A program made the position numbers and the translations under genes. Below the pieces are notes generated by a model. That model ran no database searches. It saw nothing but the letters and a program-made list of their open reading frames with translations, and was not told the origin of the DNA. Shown here one piece after another: positions 1-11,990 of a stretch of DNA of 64,000 bases (position 1 is the stretch's first letter; each line of letters starts with the position of its first letter). Source of the DNA: Chaetoderma sp. LZ-2023a (lineage: Eukaryota; Mollusca; Caudofoveata; Chaetodermatida; Chaetodermatidae); NCBI GenBank assembly GCA_034401795.1, contig CM067372.1, positions 13,278,940-13,342,939 of the forward strand, in the 5' to 3' direction.

Positions 1-1420
1 CCCTCAATCCCTCATCACAAAGGGACAGGACTTCCTCATTGTGTGCTTGGGATTTGTCCACAAGCGCCTGAGCGGGCCCTCCCGCTCCAGCACTCTGGAC
101 CCCAAGAACCCAATGGTCATCCTCAGTGACTGTTGATACAACACCATAGCGCTCATACTCCCCTCTGAGAATACGGCACCTTGCCCGCACCTCCCTAGAG
201 GCTGCAGGGAGCTGGCGCTTGGTAAAGAGTTGCTTGCTATAATTAGCCTCGAGCAACTCCTTGAACCATGGATCCAGTCCAATGGACTGAATCTGAGCCA
301 TGGGCAAGACCCCCTTCTGAATCGACGCAACCGATGGACGGGGGTGTGTCTTCTTCGGTCATGGCCGAGACCATGGCCGAGACCACGGCCGGGTCCACCC
401 TGGCTAGCCAAGCCAGAGCCTTGGACCAGTCTGTCTCTGATGAAGACACCCCCGTGGACACATCACCCATTGATGATGTATTCACCGGTCTACCAGCAGC
501 AGCCTCTCGGCTAGGAGCCACTGCTGGAAAGCCAGCACCACTGGTACCATACAGTTCTGCCACCAGCCCGTGAGACAAAGTGTTCCATGGAGTAGGCCCG
601 CACAGAAAACCATGCCGTAGCGGTTATGGAACCGTGGCCATACACGGGCGCCAACGGGCCCCCCCCCTCCCCCCCGTGTGGCTGCTGGATCAGGCGAGAT
701 AGGCGTGTACCAAGCCTGGCGAGCAACACCCGTCACTGTGTCGGTTGGTGGCAAACCAACCAGCACTGGATGGGGGCCCGGTACTGGTGTGGCCTAAACC
801 ACGGGCAGAGAGGCTGCCCTGGCATGCGCCAAGCCAGGCAGATGGAGGGCGGTTCCGTCCAGAATGGAATCGACCTCCATGCACTCCACCCGCAGTATCT
901 CAGGTTGCAACAACCTCTCCTCTTCGGCCTCCTCATCCTCAGACCCCGAAGGGTCATCACCGGATGAGGAAGCACTGGAACCGTCCTGGCAAATGGCTCC
1001 CATGCCCGATGGACCGGCTGCCACTACTGGACCACCAGGAAGGAGGTGGCCGCAGAGACAGTACCCGCCAGGCTGGAGCCCGACGGGATCACCAGGGAGC
1101 CATACGAGATGGCCCCCTCGGTAACCAGTCCAGAACCCTGTCCAAGGACAGGGTCTGTACCGGACATGGAGAGATTACCCTACAGTCTTCGGGATCAGAG
1201 ACGACATCAGCGTGGGCAGGACGCTATGCATGAAGCCTTGCATAATGGGCCCAAACCACGCCAGAGGTGCCATCTCCGAACCCTCCAACTGCAGACGAGG
1301 AGCGGCTCCAGGGGCCAAAACGGATGCTCCCCGATTTACTTTCGCACCGCCTGACCCCGTGTCAGACCCAGCCAAGTCCTTCAGGGCAAGGAACTTGATT
1401 AACAACTCGATCGGCCACAC
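1..1420 (-). pseudogene. DIRS-type retroelement ORF1 (gag-like) remnant, cut by window edge
   Basis: This GC-rich stretch contrasts with the AT-rich flank. On the minus strand it reads as a Pro/Ser/Gly/acid-rich protein broken over several frames, starting near 1420 (MWPIELLIKFLALKDLAG) and passing an acidic run near 900-1000. Two blocks match the ORF1 of the DIRS element at 54-55.6 kb in the same order and similar spacing: a DWS-A-WL motif near 450-415 (ETDWSKALAWL here, EEDWSDACQWL there) and a CRI...YGVV block near 190-120. I therefore infer a second DIRS-family element transcribed leftwards, with its polymerase region outside the window. The plus-strand ORFs here are judged to be shadows. 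The family call rests only on the internal similarity. Confidence 0.5.
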
Positions 1421-3610
1421 TGAACAGCCATTACACCTATTATCAACATTACAAGCTGAACATCGAAAACAGACATGGTCTTTATAGGCGACCTTAACGA
1501 GTTTGTGACACTCTGAGCATGATGGCGGTGTAGGCTTGGCCTGAAAACAAGCACAAGCCTAAAATAAGCAAGCGGGACATAACAAGAATGGAAGGCACAC
1601 AAATAATTTTCAAATATTTTGACAATAAATTAAATGTTAACCCTCCAGCACCCCACACTCGCAACGTTACAACCAAGATCGCATAAGCTGGAGACAAGAA
1701 CGAGAGCGTGCCAATAATACACCCATATATTGATCCTGAAGGATGTATAAATAAGGAACCAGGAACCATATCGATAGCATTCGCGATATATTTAAGAATT
1801 AATTTCAAAATTATACTTCTTAAACGAAGGTCAAAACGATACGTGAAGAAAACAACAAAATGAATAAACAAACTGCCGTAGAACACGGTAAAACCACAGA
1901 ACACACATCTTAATCAACAATTTTGAAATCATCGATCAATGCAAACAGATCGTGATTTGCACGCAAAACTTGACATAATTCTAATGTTTCTGGTACAAAC
2001 ATGCACGCAGCACCAAGAATAAGATGTGCGAATTAATGAAACATTTCCTTCACCATAAAAATCCGAGAAATCAAACGGGTGTGATGTCACATGCTCGGAT
2101 AATATGGAGAACAACGTCAGCCGATTTTAGTGTTAAAAACCGTATAGCCAACATCCAGTTTCATATTACTGCCTGATCGATATTTGGACTTTTATCTTGA
2201 TTAAAGGAGGCGATCTCATCTGGCATATTTCGTTGTAACCACACGTCCCAGATTCGGGGTCAGAAATTGGGGCATGCAACACAGATGAAATTTCAGACTT
2301 AAGTCTCCATATAGCTAGAGAATAACATGAAAGAATACGCCTGAGTTTCAGTAGCTCCTTCCATGGTAAATCCAATAATTCCAGATGCGAAACAGCTAAA
2401 TTATGCACAAAGAAAACACAAAGAAAACTAAGATTTCTCTATATGCAAAAAGAATGATTGTCTCTGGCAGACGGGTACCCGGTTGTTAGGAACCGGGTAC
2501 TCGGTTCCAGGAGCCGGTAAAGCTTACTACATCTAGATTCTTAGAGCCAGTTATCAGGATAGCTTGTTATTAATGAGTAACATAATGATAAGTATTGATC
2601 GAAGGAGAAAATCAAAGTTGGTGAAATTCTTATGTTGCCACAGGACCAGGCCTGCACTGGACTAAATATTCTGTGAAAAAATTATGTCCAAGCCGTGTAC
2701 ATATATAGAACCATAGCTATCAGGCGATTACAAATAACTTACTTGTATATTAATTGTTCATCAGAGGATATGATGGACCACGGGATACAGTCCCATATTA
2801 AAATGACAATCTACTTGCTGAAACAAAATACCCATGGTACTACCCAACGGGCAAGCATAACATCGGAGAGGCAGAACCGTACTGTCTGTCAGTAACCTGC
2901 AGTACAATGCCTACTGACAGACCAAGTCTGACCAGGGTTTTAGATTACCCTGTAGCTATGAACTTACAAGTCATGCCCAAATGAAATCTGCCCATATTAG
3001 TGAGACCAAATTAAAATCCTACTGGCTGCTATGAACACTAATTAACTGATTTACAGTCAATTAAAGACTCACAGATGGATGCTGTGACATTTTATGTTTA
3101 TTCAGAGATCTTATTGTCCTATTTAAACTAAACGGCTCAAAATCAATCTCTCAGATTCCAAAATTCTCTAGTTTCTAGGAGCGTTGATGGATCCCGGACC
3201 AGATAGGTGGTATGCCCAAATGAAGTAAATCTAAAGCCCTGCTGACCAAAAGGTAAATGATCCAAAAACAAGCAAACTTCAAAGCCTGAGAAAAAGTACA
3301 AAACCTTTCAAAGTCAGGTATTATGATAGTAATATGATGCAGACTACATTTAAAGTTATCCTGAAGCAATAACACTAGGAAATATTTGACAATTTCAGTG
3401 ACGATCGTCTTCTTCTGAGCTGCCATTTTAATTTGATTTTTGTAGCCGCCATTATTTGGGATTCTATTGCTCTCGCTGTCGTGCCAAGACCAGTATAAAA
3501 GCATTCCCATAACGCAAATGATAATCATTGTACTGTTGGCCGCCGAGGTGAACAAATCTACTTGTATTGTGTGCAGTAAGCTTATAGGAGTTTGATTCTA
3601 AATGCATACA
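1421..3610. other. No gene recognised
   Basis: AT-rich sequence with only short ORFs lacking recognisable motifs. A small inverted motif built on GGTACCCGG / CCGGGTAC lies near 2473-2510. No RNA gene or transposon end was recognised. Confidence 0.6.
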
Positions 3611-3737
3611 AGTTTCATCCAAGGAAGTTGGGATCGCTCACTTATCGCGCGCTGGCGTATGAAATCTCGTGAGAATGTGAGTGTGTGTCTTCAAGCAAAC
3701 TCTTTCATGAATAGTGCCATCAATTATTTACAAATAT
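3611..3737. repeat. Direct repeat A, copy 1
   Basis: About 130 bp beginning TTTCATCCAAGGAAGTTGGG is repeated with mismatches at 4051-4180, about 440 bp downstream in the same orientation. Both copies carry ATCTCG-GAGAAT and TGTGTGTCTTCAA blocks. No coding content. Confidence 0.7.
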
Positions 3738-4050
3738 ATATCAGAATTAATTTCTTGGCATCTTACAAATATACTTAATATATGCCATGCCCATCATTGT
3801 GGGAGTGAACTTATTATCTGGGACCACCTAAATATTAGGTATACTCTAATAACCATCATTTATTACACTAAAATTAGTATACAATTTGACATTCCATGTC
3901 GTCGTGAAAAAATACAAATCATGTGATATTAGAAAGATTTATTTCCAGTATCCAGGGTGAGTACTCGTCTGTGACACATGGGCCATGATTTGGACTCGGA
4001 AATAGCTATATGCGCAAGTGACCGAGTATTGCACTTTAGATCCGATCCCA

Positions 4051-4180
4051 ATTTCATCCAAGGAAGTTGGGTTCACTCAGTTATCTCGCTCTCTCGCACT
4101 GGTGTATAAAATCTCGCGAGAATATGAATGTGTGTCTTCAAACAAACTCTTCCGTGAATAGTTCAACCAATTATTTACTA
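4051..4180. repeat. Direct repeat A, copy 2
   Basis: Second copy of the 3611-3737 repeat, same orientation and diverged. Together they indicate an old local duplication with a ~440-bp period. Confidence 0.7.
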
Positions 4181-4555
4181 ATACATGCTAGTCAAAAAAA
4201 GTTTGTTTTAGACACAATGGGGCAAAAAAAGATATTGCGCTTTCAACCATCTATATCAAGCATGTGGCAGATATTTAACATCATGTGTGTATGACCATTC
4301 ATTGCGACAAAAATGATAAAGCATCAGCCACAACGTGATTAGATAAACAATGCTCATTCCCAGGAAGATAAATTATTCTTCATATAGTGATTGGATAATT
4401 TTGTCGTGCTAGCATATGAGAAAATGGGAATCGAATGATCCGCAGAAGCGGTTTAAACGATATAGATATTTCCCGGGAAGACTTGTCTTAGGCATCAATC
4501 ATTACCCATTGCGCTTTTCGTGATTGTCGCTGATTAGATCCTTTATCAGAGGCTT

Positions 4556-4557
<2 letters not shown>

Positions 4558-4606
<49 letters not shown>
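4558..4606. repeat. (TA)n microsatellite
   Basis: Uninterrupted TA dinucleotide run. The Tyr-Ile peptide ORF across it is an artefact. Confidence 0.95.
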
Positions 4607-4610
<4 letters not shown>

Positions 4611-4835
4611 AACGAGAGCGAGGTAGCTCGCCTCTATTTAGATTGGAATTGTAGATTTAGGATATATTGTGTAGATCTCTTGTGGCCATTAAACGCATAC
4701 CCTTACTATTGGGGCTACTTGTACCTACCGCTGGTGGCCTGCGGTAATTGCTGACTGTACATTTGCATCAGAATTAAAATGGTATTGTGATTTGCCCCAC
4801 TGTATCCACGTAGATATCTTAATCTCTACTTCAAC

Positions 4836-4874
4836 ACGCACACACACACACACAACACACACACATATATATAG
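4836..4874. repeat. (CA)n/(TA)n microsatellite
   Basis: CA dinucleotide run with one AA interruption passing into a short AT run. Confidence 0.9.
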
Positions 4875-6371
4875 TAGGGGAATGTGTGGTACTGGGTTGG
4901 GTAGACGAGAATTCAATGGCTGTAATATAATGCCTTTACTTAATCCAGATAATTCTTCATTATCAGAAGCTTGGCTTACAAAGGATTTAAATAGAAAAGA
5001 AATGTTAGGGTTTTTTCAATTCTTTTTTATATAACAAAATTTTCAAATAAAGATTTGTTAATGAGTTATACATACACATATGAACACAATAATGATGCAT
5101 TCCATTTGCATTGTAGATACTTGATGGGTGAAACTCAAAAGCTAAAACATCATTATGATGTGTGATGTCACAGTCTATGTGTGACGTCAGAATATTAATG
5201 CTTTAATTAATTTAGGGAACATGGATATGATGGGTTAATCCAGTATAAGAGGCCTAAGTGATTTTCTCACTATGTAACTTGGTGAACTATTGATAGATCT
5301 AGTGTTTTTGAAGTCGATGTTTGTACGGTAGACCAGGCATCAATATTACTTGAAATTAACATGACACATTCATTGCAAATGATTGGCGCCATTATGATTG
5401 GAAAATAGTTCCTTTAGATTTTATTATATTGGTCAATTTAATTGTATAATTATTTACATTTCTTGTATAATTATTATATTTGAGATTCTATTTTCAAGTG
5501 AGTTTTATCAAATTTTAATATGATAAGATTGTCACCATCTTTAGGCATTATATGAACATCGGTGCATTTATACATCAAACCATGTGTTTGTTCATCAACC
5601 ACACGACAGTGTTTTGGTGGGAAAATCGCCAAGTCCCACTCATGAGTTCGAAACATATCTCTAATCGGCTCACACGTCAACTAGGAGCTGCTTATTTTCA
5701 AGAGTCCACGAACTCACCATGTAAAAATATTTTAAAGTAATAGTGTGCCTGTGTCATCTCGTCCTGTCATCGTCTCAATGTGATCATCGTCATCAGCCAT
5801 CAGTCAATTTTTTCTGACCAGTGATGTCCATCTCCCGGCCAAATCACAAAGTGAGAGGAAACTATTGCCTACTTTGGGTGGGTAGGAGTCTAAATTCTCT
5901 ACCCGTGATGTCATCAATCTAATCACCCTCAGACCAAATTCCAAAGCAAGCAGAACTTGGTGCCTTGTTTGGGTGGGTAGTAGGCTAAATTCTTTACTAT
6001 TCTCTTCTGTATCGGTAACATTCTTCTGGATTCATCATCCGCTTCTTCATGGTTAGTGGTCTGGAGTGAAGTTGTTTCACGTGTTTTCACTCCCAGCGCC
6101 ACGACAGATCGGATGTTCATCTGTTCGCCTTCATTCGTGTGGTGCAGAGACTGTCCAGATTTTTACTTATGCAACCAAGTTTCAAAATATTCTATAAGTA
6201 AATCTTCATACTTATTATTGAAATATTTCTATTTAAATTGATTGGATATTTGTTTCATTTTGTTATTATTACGTCACTTGCCCAAGTTCAAATAACCAAC
6301 AATCGTTCAGTAATGATCATGTACACTTAGTTAGTTTCCAGTTCCAGGGCCTGAGTAACTAATCAACCAAT
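4875..6371. other. No gene; short direct repeat near 5.83-6.00 kb
   Basis: No protein or RNA gene recognised. Within it, about 70 bp at 5836-5905 (CCAAATCACAAAG ... GGGTGGGTAG ... CTAAATTCT) recurs diverged at 5934-6000, apparently a local tandem duplication. Confidence 0.5.
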
Positions 6372-6379
6372 TCATAAAG
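6372..6379. repeat. 8-bp target-site duplication, left
   Basis: TCATAAAG directly abuts the left end of the MITE and is repeated exactly at 6786-6793. Confidence 0.8.
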
Positions 6380-6785
6380 GGTTTATTCCACTTTCGCCTA
6401 CGTTCCACTTTTGCCTACATGTACTTTCGCCTACGAGGCGGGGGCCAAGTTTTATCAACTGAGTTCAAACGATAAATAATTATTAATTTTTTCCCAGATG
6501 ATAAATGTTCATCATTTTATCAAAATCGAACGTTTGATGCATCTCTGTTTAATACTGATCAGTGATGAGATTTGAAACCTTATATGCCAGATTAGTTTGA
6601 TTATGTCAAATGATCACTTGCTCACTTGATCACTTGCTCACTTGATCACTCGCTCACTTGCTTATATAAACCGAGAGCTCCTATAATCCCGTAATCCCAC
6701 TGCACAGTAGTCCACTTTCGCCTACGCTAGTTTCACAAAATTTACTGTAGGCAAAAGTGGAACGTAGGCGAAAGTGGAATACACC
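6380..6785. mobile_element. Non-autonomous hAT-type MITE (406 bp)
   Basis: The ends are inverted repeats about 38-40 bp long with few mismatches: GGTTTATTCCACTTTCGCC at the left and, read inward from the right, GGTGTATTCCACTTTCGCC. The motif CCACTTTCGCCTAC and its variants recur several times subterminally in both orientations, as transposase-binding repeats do. Exact 8-bp TSDs flank the element, the length typical of hAT transposition. There is no transposase ORF, so movement must have been in trans. Confidence 0.85.
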
Positions 6786-6793
6786 TCATAAAG
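6786..6793. repeat. 8-bp target-site duplication, right
   Basis: Exact TCATAAAG copy of 6372-6379. Confidence 0.8.
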
Positions 6794-7858
6794 TAAGTTC
6801 TAGATTGGTTGAGTGGTTCATCAGTCTTTTGAATTACCCGGTAAATTTCGTTATTATCCTACCGAGTAGCAGTCAACTCGCTATTAAAATACCATTGAAC
6901 TTGTAATGCATAATCCTTGAATTAAAATATGCATTCAAATTGATTATAAGTTTGCTATGCTATTTGGTGATTGCCTCTTTAATAAATAATCCCTTAATGA
7001 AAATTAAGCGCTGATTGATTAAAATTTCAATCAAATTTCCCCACAAAATTTTCTTTCCGCTTATTTGTGTATTAATTTACTCAGATACTATATCCATGCG
7101 CTTGTAACGCATCACTGGTGCTTTTAAAATGTAATAAATTATAGCGTCAATTCACTACTCCATTCATACTGTATCGATATCAATTCATCTACTCCGTTTT
7201 ATCTGTAAAGAATGATTAAAGTTTTTTGTGTTTTCATAGTTTCATTTACAGAATTTTCTCTACCGCATGCAGATTAACCATCAAATAGTACCATTCCCAG
7301 ATAGACGAATTTTCTGGTTCTGGTAAAGAAGTTTAAACAGCTCTTGTCTTTTGAAAGCGAGATTGGAACTGTTTAACCTTAACTGCTAGAATTTGAATCG
7401 ATGCATATCGGGGTTAATCGGCCGTAGGTTTTCTGATTACGACTTCAACGTCATTAGATAGATCAACGATAATATTGTGGTCAGTTAATGGGGAGCTCTG
7501 GTGGTGACTGAGAAACGTGCAACTTTGACCAAGTCATACATATCTGAATTTTGATCCCATACTGTTATCGTACATCTATACACCGTTTGGAATATACATG
7601 TATCCACTTGAGGGCTATACATGTATCTTGATTCTTACCCCACAACCCCCCCCCCCCACCCACCCCCCTCCTTCGGTTTGCCACGAAATCTGGTTTAAAA
7701 AATATAAATAAAATTATCAGTATTGTTTTCAATGTCTACAACATTTTAATAAGTAAGGCTATACTTCTATGATGCTTTTTCGCCATACGAAGAAAGCGGT
7801 AAAAATAAATAACAGAAATAAACTCGAGATCAGTGTTTCTTATGGCATCTAAATTTTG
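6794..7858. other. No gene recognised; C-rich run
   Basis: AT-rich intergenic or intronic sequence. A C homopolymer-like run lies around 7646-7670. No ORF with recognisable motifs. Confidence 0.6.
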
Positions 7859-7866
7859 GTGTAAGG
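7859..7866. repeat. 8-bp target-site duplication, left
   Basis: GTGTAAGG immediately precedes the hAT element end and is repeated exactly at 9100-9107. Confidence 0.85.
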
Positions 7867-9099
7867 CAGGGTTGGGTTTTGGACTGTCCAAAACTAATTT
7901 TAAACAGACTTTGTCCAAAACCTGTCTTAAACCTGTCTTAAAGGGTTTAAACCAGTCCAAAACTGTCCAAAACTAATTTCAGCATATTTGTACTATGCTT
8001 ATTCATGCTTACTTACTAGTCTTAGTAAATAATGCAATGAAAGAAACAAAACACCATAATAACATACAAATTGTATTACATTGTATATTAAGATATAAAG
8101 TTATTACAAATATTATGCATGTTAACAGATTAAGATTACAGGCATGAAAATTCAGTTTTATGAAATGTGTAAGAGGTATGACATGTTGCTTATGCTCATT
8201 TAACCTTCAGTAATCTAAATCAGACAGTCCTCTCAGCATCCTATAACAAAAGACAAGCTTTGATGCTTTCTCTACTCCTAGTCTGTTCCGGATATTTGTA
8301 TGTATGTAACTGAAATTGCTAAAGATTCTTTCAATGGATGCTGATGAGGCTGGCGCATCCATCAATTGAAGGGCCATGTCTATAAAATCTGCAGACACAC
8401 CTAGAGGTTTCAGACCTTTCCACCATGTCAGTGGAGGTACCTGGACAGCAGCATCAGAGAAATAAGATACAAGAACTAAACAGATGAACTTAATTAAGAA
8501 GATTTACTTGATTACTGATTTCTAATAGAAAGTGGAATAGAATTATATAGTGATGAAATAAGCTGATAGTTGTATTAATTGTCAGACTAGAGATTAGTCA
8601 CTGTATGCTAGTTGTGTAAACATGTATCAGATAGCTATCAAAAAGCAATGAGAAAACTTAACTAGCAGGGCTAAGTTAGCTAATAGTAGTAAAAACATCT
8701 TAACAGACTTACTGTCACTTACATGTATGAGCTGTGATCTTATGATCAGTGTATATATGTGTTGGCAATTTTAAAGCAGGTAGACAGGCACTTAATGTTT
8801 AGACAAATACATGCACTATCAGTAGATTCAGTTGTATGTCTTCCAGGTTTTAATCCCTGAATCACAGTCTAGTCTCAATTATAAGGAAAACACCATGCTG
8901 AATATTTTTGAAACTAATTTGACTGGTAGTAACAGGTTTTAATCAACTTAAAATATAATTTAAGCTTATGGAGAAATATTTTTGACCAGGATTTTAGGTT
9001 TTGGACAGTTTTGGACACTTTACAGGTGTCCAAAACCGATTGTGAGCGGACGGTTTAAACCTGGTTTAAACCACTAGTGTCCAAAACTTACCAACCCTG
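7867..9099 (-). mobile_element. hAT DNA transposon, internally deleted (1233 bp)
   Basis: Terminal inverted repeats begin CAGGGTTGG at the left and end CCAACCCTG at the right. The subterminal sequence carries many copies of GTCCAAAAC and its complement. Exact 8-bp TSDs (GTGTAAGG) flank it, diagnostic of hAT. The only recognisable coding part is the C-terminal dimerisation exon of the transposase on the minus strand, so this is a non-autonomous deletion derivative. A half F1-hairpin core sits inside it at about 8896-8930. Confidence 0.9.
8207..8460 (-). pseudogene. hAT transposase C-terminal (hATC) exon
   Basis: The minus-strand reading contains VPPLTWWKGLKPLG followed by a Met-initiated stretch (8398-8207) with APASSASIERIFSNFS, the conserved hATC dimerisation motif, then IRNRLGVEKASKLVFCYRML. 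The open frame continues upstream of the Met to about 8460, so the Met is not a true start; this is the last exon of a transposase whose N-terminal and catalytic parts are missing from the element. It lies wholly inside the inverted-repeat and TSD boundaries, which supports ownership by the hAT element. Confidence 0.85.
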
Positions 9100-9107
9100 G
9101 TGTAAGG
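9100..9107. repeat. 8-bp target-site duplication, right
   Basis: Exact GTGTAAGG copy of 7859-7866. Confidence 0.85.
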
Positions 9108-9892
9108 ATAAGGATATATAGCCCGCTTGAGGTCCAGTATATTATTTAGTTGATGCATTTCCATGCTTTGTCGTATTAGGCTGATGATTACACGCTATCC
9201 TAACATCTCTTTCACACCTTGTCTATCTATATATCTCTATATATATATATATACACACATAGAGCGTAGCATACGAGTAGATCACGCTGAAGGTGCTTAT
9301 GTGGGGGACGTAGTACCTGAGCATAGCGAGTCCATCATAGTCCCCATGTCGACTATATGTTGCTATACCACACTACATTTTGTTTGTTGTGTACAACCTA
9401 TTTTAGGATGACGTTCATCCTAACCATGAAGGCCTCTGCCTATTGTCAGAAAACATCAGTTATCACCTGCACTTAGTGATGAACACCACTACAGAATCGC
9501 AGGATTTTTTTATGTCCAAGCTACAGCACGGAGAAGATAAACCCAGCTGGCCTATTCCACAATGACCTGGGATATGTACTTGAAAAACCTGCAATCACAA
9601 AGGAAATCTGTGAAAATAACTCTATTAATATGTTTGTATGACCATGAGAAAGTGATTGTAGAACCTGGCAGGTCCTGGAAATTGTGTACAGTTATCTTCA
9701 ATATTTCCTAAGTTATGATATATAATGTACATGTACCACAAAGTAACTCAAATTAAGGTATATTTATAAATGGTATTTTAGTGTATATAAGTTTTGTGTT
9801 TTTTCTTGTTAAAAACTTACACAAATACGCAATAACTGATTTTAGTTTATAGCATATAAGTTTATGGTTAAGTTGACAAGCAGAAGAAGCAA
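9108..9892. other. No gene recognised; short TA run
   Basis: Only a short (TA)n tract near 9228-9254 stands out. Confidence 0.6.
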
Positions 9893-10140
9893 TTTGACAA
9901 TTTCCAGTAAATTTGTCACAAAATCTAAGATTTTCACCCCAAAAATAGCTCAATAAAAATTCTGAATGGAAGTTCTGGAGCCTACCACCATAGAATCCTT
10001 CTAACCAAATTTGGTTAATATGTCAAGGAGCTATGGAGTAGCATTTTGACCATTTTCAGTAAATTTTTCTTAAAATCTAAGATTTTCACCAAAAAATTGA
10101 CGAATCAAAATCATGAATGGAACTTCTAGAGCCCATCACA
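9893..10140. repeat. Two-copy direct repeat (~150-bp period)
   Basis: A block with CAGTAAATTT, AAATCTAAGATTTTCACC, GAATGGAA-TTCT and GAGCC-A is present at 9893-9990 and again, diverged, at 10046-10140 in the same orientation. It lies just upstream of the broken hAT transposase. Confidence 0.65.
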
Positions 10141-10194
10141 TGATCCATCAGCATATTCTCTCATTGTGTTTAAGATACCTGAAGCTTAATCAAA

Positions 10195-11610
10195 GAAGAC
10201 CTACTTGACTTTACTTATGCCAGTCGGGGAACAGCTGCACATCTGGTTGAGACCATTACAGGGCAACTTGTCAATTGCGGGCTTAAACTAGAAAATGTGA
10301 GAGGACAGGCTTCTGACACTACAGCTGCAATGTCATCTGGTGATCGTGGCCTTCAACAATAGCCATAAGTTAAATTTGGTAATTACCTCAGCATCAAAGT
10401 TACCCCAGATTAGGAAAGCTATCACGGAAATATACTGAGATGTATCTGTTCTTCAATGCGTCTCACAAAAGTCTGTGATTCTTTGAACGTGTGATTGATA
10501 TTCTGGACGAAAGAGATCGTCAAGAGCAAAAAGATATTACTGGGCAGCACAAGTTGAAAGGACTGTGTAAGACAAGATGGGTAGGGTGCTTCGAAGCAAT
10601 TGATAATTTCCTGGATCTGTCCAATGCAGTTCAGACTACATGCGACATCATTATCAACCCCCCTCTCTATTCCGAGGATGAAGAAATTTGCAAACTAATA
10701 GAAGAGAAATGGAACTGGGACGGTGATACGAAAACTTGTGCCCAAGGCATATTGGCAAGTTTTGACAACTTCGAGATGATCGTATCATTGATCATATTGA
10801 GAAATGTCCTTCAGCCGCTCGGAGAAATAACGATACGACTACAAAAACAGGACATCGATATCAGGTCAGCGTACTTATCATTGGCAGACGTTAAGAGGGA
10901 TATGGCTATACTCAGAGGGGATATTGATGCCAGATTCGTTCTTTGGTACAAAGACATTCAGGACCTAGCTGGCAATCTTGGTACGAAATGAGTGTCCCCC
11001 GAGCTAAGGGGAGAAATATACATCGATCAACCCATCCAGTCCAATCACCATTAGAATTCTACAAGAGATCAATTGCCATTCCATTTATTGATGACGTCAG
11101 CTGCCAGATGTGTGAGCGATTCTCTCCGGACAGTACAAGTGTAGTATCGACATTGATTAGCCTAATCCCTAGCCTTATGGCAAAATCTAATATTACAGAC
11201 CTTCCATCCAAAGATTGTAGAGGATTTAGAAGCATATAGAAATAATTTGCCACGGTTCAACAGCCTCCGAGTTGAACTCGAGATTTGGCGCAGAAGATGG
11301 GTCGGTGAGCAATCACCACCAGATTCACTACTGAAAGCGTTGAATGCGTGTAGTCGAGACTTTTTCCCGAATCAAGCCATCCATCTCCAGATTGCATGCG
11401 TCATCCCAGTTACCAGCTGCGAAGCCGAGGTCATTTTCCGCCATCCGTCGGCATAAAACTCAGTTACGATCAACAATGGGAGAGGAGCGACTGACATCGC
11501 TCATCTTAATGAACATGTACTATGATACACATATCGATATTGATAACGTAGTCAGTAGATTTATTCAGAAAAGACCGCGCCGTTTGTTTTCCCCTATGCA
11601 AGAACTGTAG
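10195..11610 (+). pseudogene. hAT-like transposase remnant (ZMYM1/THAP12-like)
   Basis: Pieces occur in family order over several frames. 10195-10362 reads EDLLDFTYASRGTAAHL and then a VRGQASDTTAAMSS block equivalent to the RGQ-x-YD catalytic region. 10491-10991 carries KLKGLCKTRWVGCFEAIDNF, the conserved KTRW block. 10980-11240 has EFYKRSIAIPFIDDV. 11247-11610 ends in a hATC domain (PVTSCEAE, then SAIRRHKTQLRSTMGEERL and a PRR tail). Frame changes and stops separate the pieces, including a shift between the end of the 11247 frame and the 11344 frame. Domesticated ZMYM1/THAP12 genes share this fold, but the breaks argue for a dead transposon copy. I found no terminal repeats. Confidence 0.8.
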
Positions 11611-11990
11611 GAATGGACCTTTCCGGTTTTAGCTTTGCCCCGCCAATCTCTAGCTAAGCTCTACTTACACCTCGCTCGTGTTGGGATCGATCGATTTCTT
11701 AACACCATGACTATCAATTTAGAGAAGACTACACATGTAAGTTGTTGAATATTTTGAAACTAATCGACTGGGTGTTGTTCCTGCATAAGGGAGCAACAGA
11801 GCCCAGTCAAATTAGCTTCAAAATATTAAACTTAAATAGCAAAGAATTACAAAGACATTCAATCCATACAACGTGTCAGACTATTCAAGATTTGATGGCG
11901 GGCCTTCGAACACTTTATGATGTAATTGATGTGACGTCATCCTACACGTGTTGAGCTGATTATGCCATCATATGTGGTCAGATGATAGAT
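11605..11990 (-). mobile_element. F1-hairpin MITE, reverse orientation
   Basis: The reverse complement matches the element at 61018-61408: a GCCCCGCC...CTAGCTAAGCTC block, a central F1 palindrome at about 11744-11831 (TTGAATATTTTGAAACTAAT and its mirror around GACTGGG...CCCAGTC), then a CATCAT/GTGATGTCAT-rich arm. A homologous copy in the same orientation lies at 31545-31930. The ends are too diverged to define a TSD. Confidence 0.65.

Noticed and set aside
230..1354. Several overlapping plus-strand ORFs in the GC-rich left end
   Set aside because: Their peptides are Pro/Trp-rich and match nothing I know, while the minus strand matches the DIRS ORF1 blocks; stop-poor frames are expected in GC-rich DNA.
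4524..4754. 76-aa ORF with a Tyr-Ile repeat
   Set aside because: It is the translation of the (TA)n microsatellite.
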